The notes under the pieces: model-generated
The model's input: the letters and a program-made list of their open reading frames with translations, nothing else
Databases searched by the model: none
Told to the model about the DNA's origin: nothing
Assembly (NCBI GenBank): GCA_965153455.1
Contig: OZ234494.1
Span: 10,044,001 to 10,108,000 of the forward strand
DNA: 64,000 nucleotides
From: Sphagnum compactum
Lineage: Eukaryota > Bryophyta > Sphagnopsida > Sphagnales
Direction: 5' to 3'
Translations under genes and position numbers: made by a program
Shown here: positions 10,984-23,800 of the stretch, piece by piece
How the letters are laid out: every line of letters begins with the position of its first letter
Position numbering within the stretch: the first letter of the stretch is position 1

Positions 10984-13330
10984 ATGGCCCCTCCACAGAT
11001 CCCGAAGAACTTTAAATTCAAGCCAATATTCCCTCTTTTTTCACCCCCTTTCTGATGGAGTTGGTCCATCAATTCCCATTGAATCCTTACCATTTGGTAG
11101 TATTAATGATGATAAAGTGAAGAGGGTTGGATGTGATTTAGTTACAAACAGTCTAGAAAAGAGAAAAAGGAAAATGTACGAAGAAGCACGCAAATTCCAA
11201 GATGCTTGGACTATTCGAATTCCATGGGTAGAATTGGTGTTGGATGAAAAAAGCCGAGTTAACCATGTGTGTTGCATGGTTTGTACCTTTGTGGAAGGGA
11301 AGGAAAAATTGTTAGCCCCCAAGTTGGATAGTTTGTTGAAGCATCAAGGTTGTTGTAAGGCGAAAAAATCCATATCTGGGGTTGATGTTGGTCGATTTTA
11401 TTTCAATAAGGACTCTGTGCTTGCAAAAAATGAACATGCTTATATGGTTGTTAACAACCCATCTATTTTGAAGCTAAGGTCCCTTTTAAGTAGAAGTGAA
11501 AATACGTGCAATTTGTTGTTGTTTTTCACACTCTTATTCTTAGACATCCCATGACTAATTTTGAATCTTTGAAAGATGTGTTTCAACTTCTAAAGGTTAA
11601 GTCTATTTCTAGGAAACATTAAACTGATGGGAGTGGCTGGGGGATGGTAGAAGTTATGCATGACATTTTTTTGGATTCCATCAAAGTATCTTTTGTTGTT
11701 GCTTCTTTCATTGTTATTTCTGCCAATGAGGTTATAATAACCAGTAGTACCCAATGACTATTTATCTACCTATATGTGGTTCCAATCTTTCTTTGTGTAC
11801 ATATAGTGGGTATGTTAACCACATCTAATAACATCTTTTCTTTGATGTTGAAGTGTTTAGTTGAGTATGGTGGATTATGGTTGGAGGAGCTTATTAGCAA
11901 GATAATCAGCATCAAGTGCAATGACAACAATGTGTTCCAGGGCCATAAATTAGGGGTGACCCTGTAATTCAAGGAAAAGGTTGCACTTTTTGTCATTGAG
12001 GTTCATTGTTTTGTTCACAAGATGAACCTTGTCATCATCATTTTGTCAGATGTGCCTTTGGTGCATCGGCTGGAGCTCCTTTTGCAAAGTTTGAACACCT
12101 TTTTTGCTCACGACTTGAAGAAGTTTGCTGAATTTCAAAAGTTCATTGATTTGCTATAAACCAAGGGCAACAAATTATTCCGTAACATGAAGACTTGGTG
12201 GATCTCCATGCTCTCATTTGCAGAACGGGTATATTTAAAATACCACCCTTTAATTGTCAAGATGCATGTAGAAAGTGCTAAAAGTGATGGTGCATGGAAA
12301 AATTTGAATTGTCTATGTGATGTGGAGGTCATTTTAGGGTTGTCTTGCATACTTCCGTTGCTCAAGTATGTACATGCATTGATTAAAATTGCATAGAGTA
12401 GAAACATTTTTGTATGCAACTTTGTGGATTCTATGAAAGTAGCCCAACAAAAGTTTTATTGATTCTAGTGTGACCCATATGTGAAATTTGAAGACCCGAC
12501 ATTCAACGACTTCAATGCCATTGAAACCTTAACCAACAACAATTTGCCAATGGATTGGTTTTCTAACCTTAATGGTGGTGAGGATGTTATTTACCTTGGC
12601 ATTTTGTTTTTGGCCCATAAGCACCCTATTTACTACATTGGTGAGGATGGTTATGCAGATCCGCAACCTATCACCAAGGAGACATTTGGATGGGTTGTGA
12701 GCAAGTTGAAAGAGGAATGTGAAGGAGCAACCCAAGGACTGATGTTTGAGCTAAAAAAACATTTCCTAGGGCGTGAGGTGATGATTGTTTTGGGTGTCAT
12801 CTACCCCCAGTTCTAGACCAGAAACATCGTTGAGGAAAAAACTATTTTTTACTCTCACGTGAATGTCTTGAAGGTCACTTTATGTGTGCCTCATAAGCTA
12901 GGTGAGAGTGGGAGAGTTGTACTTGCATTATTTTTAACTCACAACTTGGATTTGCAATTATCCCATTTCAAGGTGACTATGATGCACAACTTTGAGGCCG
13001 TCTTGTGAGAGGAGAGTAGCTTGAATCTAGTGACCAAACTTTGGCGCAAGATCACCATAAATCCCATCTTCAACCATAATCTTTCAAAATTCATGAAACT
13101 TGTAGAGATTGATGTTGTCCAAGTGTTTGGTTTAGTCAAGGATAAACAGACTTTTAGCACTATGAGTTTCATGAAGAATAGGTTGCAAAATCGGTTGAAC
13201 ATTCATTTGGATTTCTACAACCACTTTTTCAGTCTGTGGTTTTTTACTTTGTAGAATTTCCCTTATGATCAAGCCATTGCCAAATGGCAAGGCAAAATCT
13301 ATTATTGTGCAAATGTGTAGATGCAATTTG
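10984..13330 (+). pseudogene. decayed hAT transposase (zinc finger 862-like type)
   Basis: Broken frames on the plus strand can be read in order. They are an ATG at 10984 (MAPPQIPKNF); a BED-like finger near 11230-11360 with CCMVC and a following His (SLLKHQG); a catalytic-core region at 11990-12180 (HKMNLVIIILSDVPLVHRLE); TWWISMLSFAERVY at 12190-12240; a 111-codon segment at 12481-12816 containing PMDWFSNLNGGEDVIYL; and a C-terminal dimerisation-like stretch at 13080-13250 (FMKLVEIDVVQVFG, FSTMSFMKNRLQNRL). At least six stops or frame shifts separate these parts. The order and motifs fit plant hAT transposases annotated as zinc finger protein 862-like. It differs in sequence from the hAT family at 5.3, 7.1, 51 and 62 kb. 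Confidence 0.65.
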
Positions 13331-13339
13331 CTTTTGGAA

Positions 13340-14190
13340 GTTGTTGGGTTTTTTTGGAGCATTTGTGGGTTGCAAAGAAAAATCCTATTGGTCTTGAAAT
13401 AAAATGTAAGGTACTTAGTGTTGCATAGGTTTCTCAAATCAAATGGATTAACTACGAAAAATATTTTCTACACATGGTTAGCATAGTCGGTTCATTGTTT
13501 GTGTGCTTTTCACAGTTTTCACAGACTGCACAATGAACATATGTGTCGGATTTTTGAACTAATTTGCGAGATAGGGTGAAATATGTGTGGGTCATGTAGA
13601 GCCAACAAATCCACTTTCTTCTTCATGAGATTGTAGAGAAGTGTATGTTTCTTGTGCTTTGTAGGATATTTGAATATTCCTATGGTCTTTTATGAAATTT
13701 TGTTGCATGTAAGCTGTCATTCATGTAAAACATGTTTTTGTGCATTTGATTGTGAATTCAAAATGTATTTCTTTCCTTTCTTGCACCTCCATTGGCAATG
13801 CATGGATGCATGTTCATTTCCCTTTTAGCAATAACAAGATCATTAAATACATACTTGTGGCGATGCACGTGTTGCTGCTATGTTCAAGCACATTTTAAGT
13901 TGTTGTCACTTTGCAGACATTTGCAAATTACAATTCACCATCATGGCCATTCACCAAAAACAAAAATCACCATGTCACCTCCACTTAACATAAAATTGTA
14001 GCCACCTATGTTATTTTATACATGAACTGTGTAGCCACATTGGCAACCATGAATACTTGAAAACAAATCCTTGCCCCCCTTCTCCCCTTTCCTCCCCCAT
14101 CGAATGGAGATCAATTTTAAAAGCTCTACAACCTTCCTAAGACTGGAACAACATTTCTTTTAAGTGCATAAGATGTTATTGACATCAAGT
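13340..14190. other. hAT element 3' flank, no gene
   Basis: AT-rich sequence after the hAT remnant. A short Pro/His-rich frame at 13792-14001 has no recognised domain. No other structure noted. Confidence 0.4.
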
Positions 14191-14201
14191 TTAAGATATA
14201 A

Positions 14202-14588
14202 AGTTATTTGTAAAATAACCTTGTCTTCACCTTATCTTTGGGCCTCCTTTCACCCCCTAAACCTTCTTTCAGTGGTATCTGGAAAGTAAAATCATTTTAA
14301 TAAATCTCAATATGAAATGTTTTTACTCAGCATTTAATGCACAAGGTTTGAGACTAATATAGTAGTTGTATAGTAGGAGCAATGAAAATATATGTAGTAG
14401 TAGTAGAGGCGTTTAGGAAAAAGGAAAGACAGGATGAAACTCAGTTTACCACCAAAATTGATGGTTTTCTAAGTTTCATCCCCCATTGAATGCTAATGTA
14501 TTTTTTTGCAATTTTTTTAAAAATCTCACCTTGTGTATGACCAAACTCAAGGTTTTGGTGCTGTGTTTTTTTTACTTTATGGATAACT
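14202..14588 (+). mobile_element. MITE, TCCGTAAAGTCA-type termini, copy 1 (plus orientation)
   Basis: The left end agttatttgtaaaataa and right end tactttatggataact are degenerate forms of the 17-bp inverted termini seen perfectly at 41.9-42.3 kb. Inside, the phrases ttcagtggtatctg, cagcatttaatgcacaaggtttgag, gcaatgaaaatatatgtag and cagtttaccaccaaaat occur in the same order as in the copy at 37.6 kb. It is about 387 bp, non-coding and non-autonomous. Confidence 0.7.
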
Positions 14589-14599
14589 CTAATATTTGC

Positions 14600-15290
14600 T
14601 CATCTTATAAAAAGGAAACAAATGAGTTAAATGTATTTCTTAATACATTGAATCCATACATAAAAATAAATAAACAAGAAAATAATATGTATAAAGTCAT
14701 GAAGTGAAATGGAAAATGGTAAAAGTAAACCTTGGATATCAAAGCTAAATCTCTTTTTCCTAATGGAGGATGTGGAACATTATACTTCTATGACTTGAAA
14801 GGAGATTCTAGATTGGCTTGCCATGCTTTTTTGAAACCTTATTTGTACTAGTCACTATTTGTGTTAGGGGTGTAGATGGACCTTGTTGTCTTGAAAATTA
14901 TCCTTATCCTTGGAGTATATTGAAATGAAACATGCATGGAGGACTTGTAAGGCATGTGTTTGCATTTTATTAAATGATATTTTGTGTAGGGTAAAGCTAA
15001 AATGTGAAGCGCACTTTCCAAATAAGGGGCTTGGGACAAACTAAAAGTTGTGTCTAACCCCCCATTTTGAGAATGTCCCCCACTATTGGGCTTCACCCAT
15101 TGTAAAACACAAAGCAAAGAATATCATTTTTTTTTGAGTGTGGTTTTGTTTTTTTGTTCTATCTTCTTTTGTTTTTCCTTTTTTTTCTTTCATTATTATT
15201 ATTTGAGGGGGCGGGGGGGGGTGCTTGAGCATTTGCTTCCAAGGGGTTTTGGGTGTAGTTTTGTTTTTTGAATGGCTCTCTTTTTGCGTC
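14600..15290. other. intergenic, no gene recognised
   Basis: AT-rich, with T-rich tracts around 15127-15200 and a run of G interrupted by C near 15208-15220. Open frames here are short and low in complexity. Confidence 0.4.
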
Positions 15291-15299
15291 CTCGTCGGT

Positions 15300-18200
15300 T
15301 TGAAATATTCCTTGTTTTCATTGTTTAGCTTTTACACTTAAAGTGGCCTCTTGAAGCATGTCAAAAGTGTTCACCCTCTTGCTAGCCTCGTCTCCCGGGC
15401 TAGTCATGTTGTTTTACCTTTGCAAGTGTCTTCCCCTCCTTTGTTTCTCCCTGATTTTAGTCCTCTTGCTTCTTGGGGTTGGCTTCGGGCTTAGTCTAGC
15501 TTCATTTTGAGGCTATTTGAGTTGAGGTTTGCATGCCATCATTTGTTTCATAAAATCCCTCGAACCATCTAGGACGAGGTCAAGCAGGCTTTTCGTTTAC
15601 CTTTTGATTGAATTGCTTAAGACCCAATAGACGAACTACCATGGTTCCTTTTTTTTTTGTTGCCACGTTGGTGTTTGTGATATACTCGAGGAGGTCATTC
15701 AGGTCAATAAGAGGTTTATACTTGCCTTAGGAAGTTTATGGTAGGCAATTGGTCTTCTTTTTAGGAGGAGTTTTCATGTGTCTCATGTGTGCCCTATTCT
15801 CACCATTCATGGGAAGAATCTTTCGCCAATTGTTTTCATCAATGTCTAACCTTAAGGAGAGTTGGTGAGGACAACTGTGCTACCAAAGCTCTCTAGCCCA
15901 TGACATGAATTATTCATTTGGAGGACACAATTGCTGCCCTGCACTAACTGCACCCCCCTCCTTTAGACCTTGTCCCTCCACTTATTTTGTATTATCAGCC
16001 TAAGCACACCTTTGTCTTGGATAAGAATTTATTTACACAAGCTTTAGCCATTATTTTTCATTTGTCTTTGGGTGGGTTTTCTGGGATGGTATATGAACAT
16101 CTCTTGGGATGTTTCATACTAGAAGACCCATCTCAGGGTTTTCGAAATTATTCCAAGTTATTGTTTGTGGGATATCCCTAAATTAGTGGCCCTAATGTTG
16201 GGGGTTAGTAGATTGTTGGCAATGGTAAAGGACACTAGTGGTCTTTGTCATATTGTTGCAGGCAAAGTGTTATTTGACTTATTAGTCGCCCCATTGTCCT
16301 ATAGCTTTGAAGGTTGTTTTATGAGCACCTATCGCCCCATTAATTTGGAGTATCAATCCCTGGAGGCTGTAAAGCCATCCCTTTTGGCATCCGAACCCTC
16401 CTTGACCTACACCCTAATGGGGCTGAGATGCAGGTTGATGTCAAAAATGTTTTTAATAACATTTTTCAAAATACTATTTTTAAAGAGTTGCGTGATGTCG
16501 AGGGGCCTTTGGTGAACATTGTCCCCTTTACTAGGTTGTTTTATGGTGTTCATTATTCTTTTTACTACCAACATGGGTAGCATGTGGAGGGGGTCACCAT
16601 TATTGAATCATTTTTAGACACGAGGCAAGTTGACCCCCTAGAAGGTATTTTATTTGCTTTGGCCCATTATCAAGTGCTCCTAGAGACCATCGCACGAGCC
16701 CCAAGTTGGGTCTTTGCATCCCTAACAGACAATAACACATTGTGGGGTCTATGAGCAAGATTTTCCATGCTTTTGATAAACTTTCAACCCAATTAACTTT
16801 AATTGGGCTTAGGGTCAAAGTGTCAAAATGCAAGCTTTGGAGTCCATCATGGATCTTTCCAAGCATAAAGATTCCTCAAGGCTACATTTTGGTCACAAAT
16901 TCCCTAAGCATTTTGGGTGTGCCAATGGGTTTTTAGGACTTTGCCATGCATTTTTTGGATGAGGTTTTATTTCAAGACATGGCGCATATAGATGATTTTC
17001 CTCTCTTGGGAGATGCCCATGTTGCTTTGGGCATTTTGTCCTCATGTGTAGCTTGTCACCTTTTTGTCTCACACAAACAATACTTTCTTATTCTTCCTTC
17101 TTGACTCTTTTGGCAGGTTTCGACATGAAAGTTATGTATGTAGGTATGTTGGGACATTATGGGTCTAGGATCATGGGAGTCTTTTTAGGACCCCTTAGCG
17201 AGGTGTTACGTTCAAGTTCTAATATCCTTTGGGGGTATAGGCCTTCTCTGTATGGAGGATTGTGCCCCATTGCTTTCTTAGGGAATTGGGGCTTTAGTGG
17301 CTTTGTATTTGTGCTCTAGGTTTCGTATTTTTGATACAGCCGTTTTGGAGGAGTATGTTTCTCAGGTTGAGGGGGGTCCCCACCTGCTTTAGTCATGCTT
17401 ACGTGCAGTGCAAGATGGCTTTCCTCCTGTAATTAGGGAAATGCACCTTTCTTTTACAAGTCTGGCAGTTATTAGCGTCCTAGGTCTACAGGCATTTTTT
17501 ATGGACATCCACCACGACACATCCTTTAAGTTTATCTTGTAGGATGATTCCAAAAGCCCACATTCATTTTCGTTCGGATAAGGGGGCAAGGCTATGGTTG
17601 GTTGTTAGGCCATCTATCTATTCATTTCACATCACACTTTACTTTCATTTTAGCATTGCACTTTTTGTTTCAGTTTGATTGAGCTTTCAACATTTAATTT
17701 TTTCATGTGTGAGTGTGGACATGGGTTGGACACATCTGGCACGCACTTAGCTTGTTGCCCATTTGGAGGTCAATGGATAGCCACACATGACGCCATTTAA
17801 GACGTCATGTATGCCCTCACTCAAAAGAGTGGGCACACTATATGGAGAGAACGATGGTATGCCCTTGCATTAGAAGTTTCATTACGAGTCAATCTCTACA
17901 TGACCTGCGAAAACCAGGTCTTCATTGCTGATGTGGTGGTTACTAACCTAATGCCAGAGATGGTGGCCTTCAGTATCATTAGTCGACCAGTAGGTGCAGT
18001 TGCGGAACTTAGTACCATTGCTAAAATCCATAAATATAGAGGGCTTCATGAGGGGCACCACTTTATTCCGATGGCCATGGAGGTGCACGGTGCACCCAAG
18101 TGTGATATGGATTGTTTCATTAAGGAATGTGTTTGTCTTTTCCACGATAGACAATTGAGAGGTCATTTATCCTTGTCTTTTTGTATTCAATTTTTCAGGC

Positions 18201-18373
18201 GACATGTTAATATTGCTTTTCAGCGTGCTTTAACCTTTGTTATAGAAATGAAGATTGTGTTGGCAGGTGATGTTTGTTCTAGACCTCCCATTATTATTAG
18301 ATTTCATGATTTGCATATAGGCGACATTAAAGGGGCTATGGGTGAAATAACTTCCTACCACAAGAAGGACTAG
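15300..18373 (+). pseudogene. decayed reverse-transcriptase element
   Basis: A plus-strand series of frames reads as one degraded retroelement polyprotein. It includes DPSQGFRNYS near 16120; LGVSRLLAMVKDTSGLCHIV at 16195-16260; a palm-like region at 16430-16560 with NIVPFTRLF; a remnant of the catalytic box at 16715-16740, where the expected ADD reads TDN; KVSKCKLWSPS and ILGVPMG at 16815-16930; and a 188-codon intact C-terminal frame at 17807-18373 (RGLHEGHHFIPMAMEVHGAP, LAGDVCSRPPI). The stop at 18371-18373 looks like the original end. I recognise the general type as a plant reverse-transcriptase element but cannot assign a clade. The altered catalytic box and the many stops make it dead. 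Confidence 0.6.
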
Positions 18374-18379
18374 CTCTTT

Positions 18380-19200
18380 CCCTTTTTTTGGTTCCTACGA
18401 GTTGCTTGTCTTTTGACCTTTATTTGGCCTTCCCTTTTTGTCTCTCCTGTGATGCTTTTGAACATCGATCTTTAATTGGATCCCATTTTTTCCTAAAAAT
18501 ATCATCATTTTAAACATATTTAAATCATAAGGTGGTATGAGGAAGGTTCTTTTACCTACTTCTTAAGAGTGGAGGGGTCTTATGCTTTAAAGATTCCTTC
18601 CACTCACAAGGAGTAGGCATAATAATCCTTCCTTTTTTCTAGGAGGGATATTCCTAAATATAATGTGCCCTTTAAATACATTAGGGAATTTCTTTGAGCA
18701 ATTTGGCAAGATTAAGCTCATGTCCATATTACTAAAGATTTATCATAAGTATAAAAAAACTAGTAATTGCTAATTGTTCAATCATAGAAATATACGGGCA
18801 TCATGGTAGTTTGAGTTTAAAAGTAAATGAAAATCTTGACAACCTTCCCAAATTGATCATTTTGATTTTGCATAATCAAAATTTCACCTGGTAAAAATGA
18901 GATACTTGAGCTTCTATTGTGATGAGTTACAATTGTAGATTGTTATCATTACAAAGACCTAATTGTTTAACCTATTTATGGTCCACAATGATATCAAATC
19001 TTTTTGCGTTCAATGTGTTCATGAAAAACATTGTTTGATTTTAGTGCTTTTGGTTCAACTATTGCCAATTTTTAAAAACATGAACTATTTTTTCCATTGT
19101 ATTTGCAGGTGACTTACAAAAGTGTAATAACCTGGCAGAATTATTTTTAGTGTTAGGGCTTTATGATTTTCATCTAGCCTGTCTAAACTCTCTGTGGGTT
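18380..19200. other. retroelement 3' flank and AT-rich spacer
   Basis: The first 150 bases after the retroelement stop are pyrimidine-rich and may be its 3' untranslated part. The remainder is AT-rich with no feature. Confidence 0.4.
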
Positions 19201-19209
19201 TTATAAAAA

Positions 19210-19955
19210 TAGTAAAGTCCAAGCCCACTCCCGGTTCTGTGTCCAGGGAGTAGCGCTTGAGTGAAGCAGGGAGCAACAGCAAACGTTGGAGTGCGTGAAA
19301 AACAAAGGACAAAAAAGCAGCAGCGGAGCTGCAGAAGCGAGCAGGGGGTGCGAAGAGCAGCAGCCACGAAGCTCGCTCGCCCTCCTCGTCCATCGCGTCC
19401 TCGGTGCTGCTTGCTCCTGGCGGCCTGACAACAGCAGTGGTGACGGACCCTAGGAGCCGGGAGAGCAGGGCAGCCAAAGTGGCAATCTTCCTTTTTCGTC
19501 GACGACAACGACGACGCGGCGCCAGTCACCAAAACCTCACAAGAAACAAGAAACCTCACAAGAAACAACCTTAAGCTTTGTCACCGCCACCCCAATTACA
19601 ACCTTAGTAGCTCACACATCAAATTGGTCAACACCAAGCTGAACAACCCCAACATTTGCTTCAGCTCATGTACCAGCATCTACTTCTGCTTCAACACCTA
19701 CACCAGTGCAGCATTCGGTCAAGAGGGAGACAGGAGGAGGGGCAGACCGTGTGCCCTAGCGTCAGGAAGGAGATCTCTCATAGCTGCAAGAATTGGGTGC
19801 CAAAAATGGTTAGTATGATGGAACTGCAATTGGAGTTGCAGTGATATTTGTTATGTCAATTACAGGTTGTGAGAGGTGGTGAACAAAAAACTATATCCAT
19901 ATCTGATTTGGTGGTTTGGGTTCGCTATTGACTGACGAAAATCGCTGCCGAAACG
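19210..19955 (+). other. GC-rich segment, probable LINE 5' untranslated region
   Basis: Base composition becomes GC-rich from about 19230 to 19560 and again near 19720-19800, immediately before ORF1 of the LINE. Three overlapping minus-strand frames (76-132 codons) reflect GC-rich composition and have no domain. A leader of an L1-type element is the simplest reading. A captured exon is possible because a Ser/Thr/Pro-rich plus-strand reading occurs at 19590-19800. Confidence 0.4.
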
Positions 19956-20858
19956 ATGGCCGAGTACGACGCCTCATAGTTTCACCCTCGCAGTCTGAAG
20001 TGTGTCATGAGCCTCGACGGCAAGCAAGCCTAGGCCGTTTGCGCGCTCTACAGCCTGTTAGGAAAAACGAAGGTAGAACAACATCTGGCAATTGTTGACC
20101 ATTTTTTCGAAACACCTAACTTGAAGTCTAAGAAAAGCCAGAAGGCACAAAGTGACAATGACGACAAGTTCAACACGCTGCTTGAACGTGCTCAAAAGAA
20201 GATCGAAGCACAAATTGCACAATCGCAACAGATCTTTGAGCAGGTCACCAACAACTTTCTGGAACGTATCAAAGCAGCGCAACAGTCAGCCCCTACTGCC
20301 AGTCATGACAATGAGGTTACAAAACAGCTTGTTAAGGAGGTGATGGAGGAGTCAGGGGGAAAGTGGGTGGACGTTGTGAAGAAGATGGGCAAATAGATGG
20401 ACAACTTTGTCAGCCAAGGTGAGGCTAGAGAACGCTCCACACGCTCCTGCAGCACACGTATCATACGATTTGACGAAACAGAAGGCGAGACAGCACAACA
20501 ACTGCTAAATAAAGTCAATAGTCAGGTTCTACAAGGACAAATGAAGCTAACCATCAAGGCTGTGGCAGCAGTGCACCAGCCCATCAGCAGGAGAGATGAG
20601 ACCAAGCCTGGGACTATACGCACACGAGCTGTACTTATTACTTTTGCTACAGCTGAGGACAAAAAAGCTGTCTTTCAAAACCGTGTAGCTCTGAAAGGTA
20701 CCCACTGGGGCTTGGAAGAGGATTTGACCAAACAGCAGCAAGAGCAAAAGAGGGCATCATGGCATCTGTTTGAGAAGGCCAAAGCGGAAAAGAAAAAAAC
20801 TTACTGGCGTGGCGCAGACCTTTACATCAATGACACCAAAGTCACAGCTCAGCACTAG
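19956..20858 (+). pseudogene. LINE ORF1 (RNA-binding chaperone-like), three in-frame TAG
   Basis: From the ATG at 19956 a single frame runs to the stop at 20858, broken only by TAG at 19977, 20031 and 20394. Residues after about 55 form a Lys/Gln-rich coiled coil (DDKFNTLLERAQKKIEAQIA). The second half looks like the RRM and C-terminal domains of L1-type ORF1: RSTRIIRFDETEGE-type start, AVLITFATAEDKKAVF, then WHLFEKAKAEKKKTYWRGA. ORF1 proteins bind element RNA and accompany it to the insertion site. ORF2 follows at once. The preserved frame between nonsense codons shows fairly recent decay. Confidence 0.75.
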
Positions 20859-20874
20859 GGGTGTTGGGACTAGA

Positions 20875-23800
20875 GAGCATTACGAGTCTCCCTGTGGAAC
20901 ATCCATGGGGGGACAAACACGAAGTTAAGTACTAGTTCACATATACAGAGACTGTTTGATGACTCAGATGTTGTTGCACTGACTGAAACACACTTATTCC
21001 CTGATGAAACACCACTGCATATGCCTGGTTTTCAGTGTTTACACAATCCACGCCCTGTATTTGACATGAGCGCAGTCAGAGCAGCAGTGAAGCATAGTGG
21101 TGGTGTTGCAGTATTTGTGAATGACTCATGGTTAGACTGTGTATCCTTATGGAAACAGAGCACAGATGGCACCAGGTTGTGGCTGCAGTTCCAGCACCTG
21201 GGGGCTGCACCGTTGTTTTTGGCTGTAGTGTATGCTCCACCCAAAGGGTCCCCATATGTTGATGAAGGCTTGTTTGATAACATTGCTGCAGAGGTCGGCA
21301 TGATTCAGGATCTTGGGACCAGTATTTTACTGACTCGTGATTTCAATGCAAGGACCAGTGCAGCTGACGATTATGTTGATTATCGTTACTTTGTAGATCA
21401 CATGCCTGACACGCTGCCATTGGGGAATGACTTCCCGGAGGTTTTGCCTGAGCGACATAACTCGGACAAGGGGGGGTTGAAAGGTTGGCACAATGAGTTC
21501 TTAGACCTTTGCCGCTCCTCGGGATTGTTCATTTTCAATGGTAGGATCACATGCGATGAACCAGGGGAGTGCACTTACTTTGCCAATGGCGGCTCCAGCC
21601 TTGTGGATTATATGGTCGCATCACCTGCTCTGTTTGATTGTGCCACATCACTTGTTGTACATAAATGCCCTCTATTCTGTGGAAAAGGGTGTGATTCCGA
21701 CCACAGGCCACTTTCACTCAACTTGCAGTTACCTTGGCAACATGTGTCATCAGCAACTTCAGAATCATGTGCAGACATCCGTCATTTCAAACATGATGCT
21801 AGCAAGTGCACATAGTATTGTCAACACCTGCAGCAACAGATTGCCCATGCACAGCACAGATGAGTGACACAGACAATGCTGACATGGCCGTGCAATTGTT
21901 GCATGACTGCATTGGTAACGCCGTTGCGGCTATGCATGGCTGCCCTGCGACACGCACTATTATAACACAACATCGTCATCAACCATGGTTTGATACTGAA
22001 TGTCGCAGTAAGCATAAGGAAGTATCTGCATATGCAAAGCTTCATCCTAACAGCCATCTAGCACGCAACGGAAGAAGCAACTTAAACATCTACTGTGTCG
22101 TAATAAACGCACGTACAAGAAGCTGCAAGGCCGACAGTTGTGTGCACTAGCAAAGATAGATCCAGCCAGCTTTTGGAGGCAGTACTCCAAGAGCAAGGAG
22201 CGATCTGTTGTTATCAGCAAAACAGACTTGGTTGCTGGCTTCCAAAAGCTGCTGGAAGGATAATGCCCCAGTAATATAGCTGGGGGACAGGGTAGCTCTA
22301 CAGATCAGGTGGTCTCGAGCTTGTCACACCCTTTTGTAAGTGATGATTGCAGTACACTAAACTGTGACATAACCTTAGATGAGATTGCGCAAGTGATGAG
22401 GAGACTCAAACGTAACAAGTCTGCTAGCTTAGATGGCATCAAAGCAGAGTTTCTGCTAGATGCTGGCGATATGTTGCATGTACCACTACAGATTGTGTTC
22501 AACAAGTTGTTGCAACAAGGTTATTCAGCAGGCTTGTCTACTGGAGTCATTCATGCATTGCACAAGGGTGGTGATGCCTTGCAATTTGAAAACTACAGGG
22601 GAATCACAGTGGGTCCTGTACTAGCTAAGGTGTTTGCCATGATTCTAGAGGCACGGTTGAGCAGCTGGGTAGAAGAAAAGGGCCTACGTGCCAGGGGACA
22701 AACTGGTTTTAGGAAAGACTTTCGCACCACGGATAACCTGTACATTTTGCGAACGCTCATTGAACAGAACACTCACAAACGCAAAAAGGTGTATTGTTGT
22801 TTTGTGGACTTTTGCAAAGCTTTTGATACAGTGCCTCGTGATCTACTATGGCAAGTGCTGGCTGAGATGGGAATTGTGGGTCGCTTCATGTAGTGTCTAC
22901 AGAGCATGTACAGCCAGGACAGCATCAGAGTTATGCATCCAACAGAAGGGCTATCAGCCCGGTTCTCATGTGGTATTGGGGTCAAACAAGGCTGTCCACT
23001 GAGCCCACTACTTTTTGGACTCTACCTTGATGGACTTGAGAAGCATCTAGATGCACTTGATGGCGACAACCCGCCACAACTGGCAGACATAGTAGTCAAA
23101 TTACTACTATATGCAGATGATTTGGCATTGATGTCAGAGACCCCACAAGGGTTGCAGAAACAAATAGATGCTCCATCTGAGTTCTGTGTTAAACGACAAT
23201 TGGTCATCAATGTGAACAAGACCAAGGTAGTGGTGTTTGAGAAATGCCGCAGTGCAGCGCCAGAGTTCACATACAAAGGGATAACTATTGAGCGGGTTCA
23301 ATCATTCAGATACCTGGGCTTAGAGTTACATAGTACAAGAGGCATGGCAGTCGCCATAGACAAACTGACTGCTGCTGGGAAGAAGGCACTGTTTGCATTA
23401 CGCTGCAGATGCAATGATCTGAGCATAACAGATCCGGAAGTAATGTGTCAATTGTTCGACTCACTGGTACGCCCAGTACTGAGCTATGCATGCAAGGTGT
23501 GGACAGGTTGTATAGGGGCGAAAGGGTTGCAACAAGCAGAACAAGTACATAAAATGTTCCTGAGAGGAATATTAGGGGTCAATAAAACAACAAGCACTTT
23601 TGCTGTGTTGGGGGAGTTTGGAAGGTATCCATTGGAATATTTTTGGTGGCAACAAACTCTCAAGTATTATGATAGACTACGGGAGTCCACACCAGATTGT
23701 CTGTTGTACTGTGCCTACCAGACCCAGCTCCAGATGCTCAGTGTGCTCAATGATAACTAACAGTGTTGGCTCCGGAACGTGCAGTTGTGGCTTGACGACC

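Noticed and set aside
19085-19568. Overlapping minus-strand frames of 76-132 codons
   Set aside because: They lie in a GC-rich leader of the LINE, overlap one another in different frames and show no domain.
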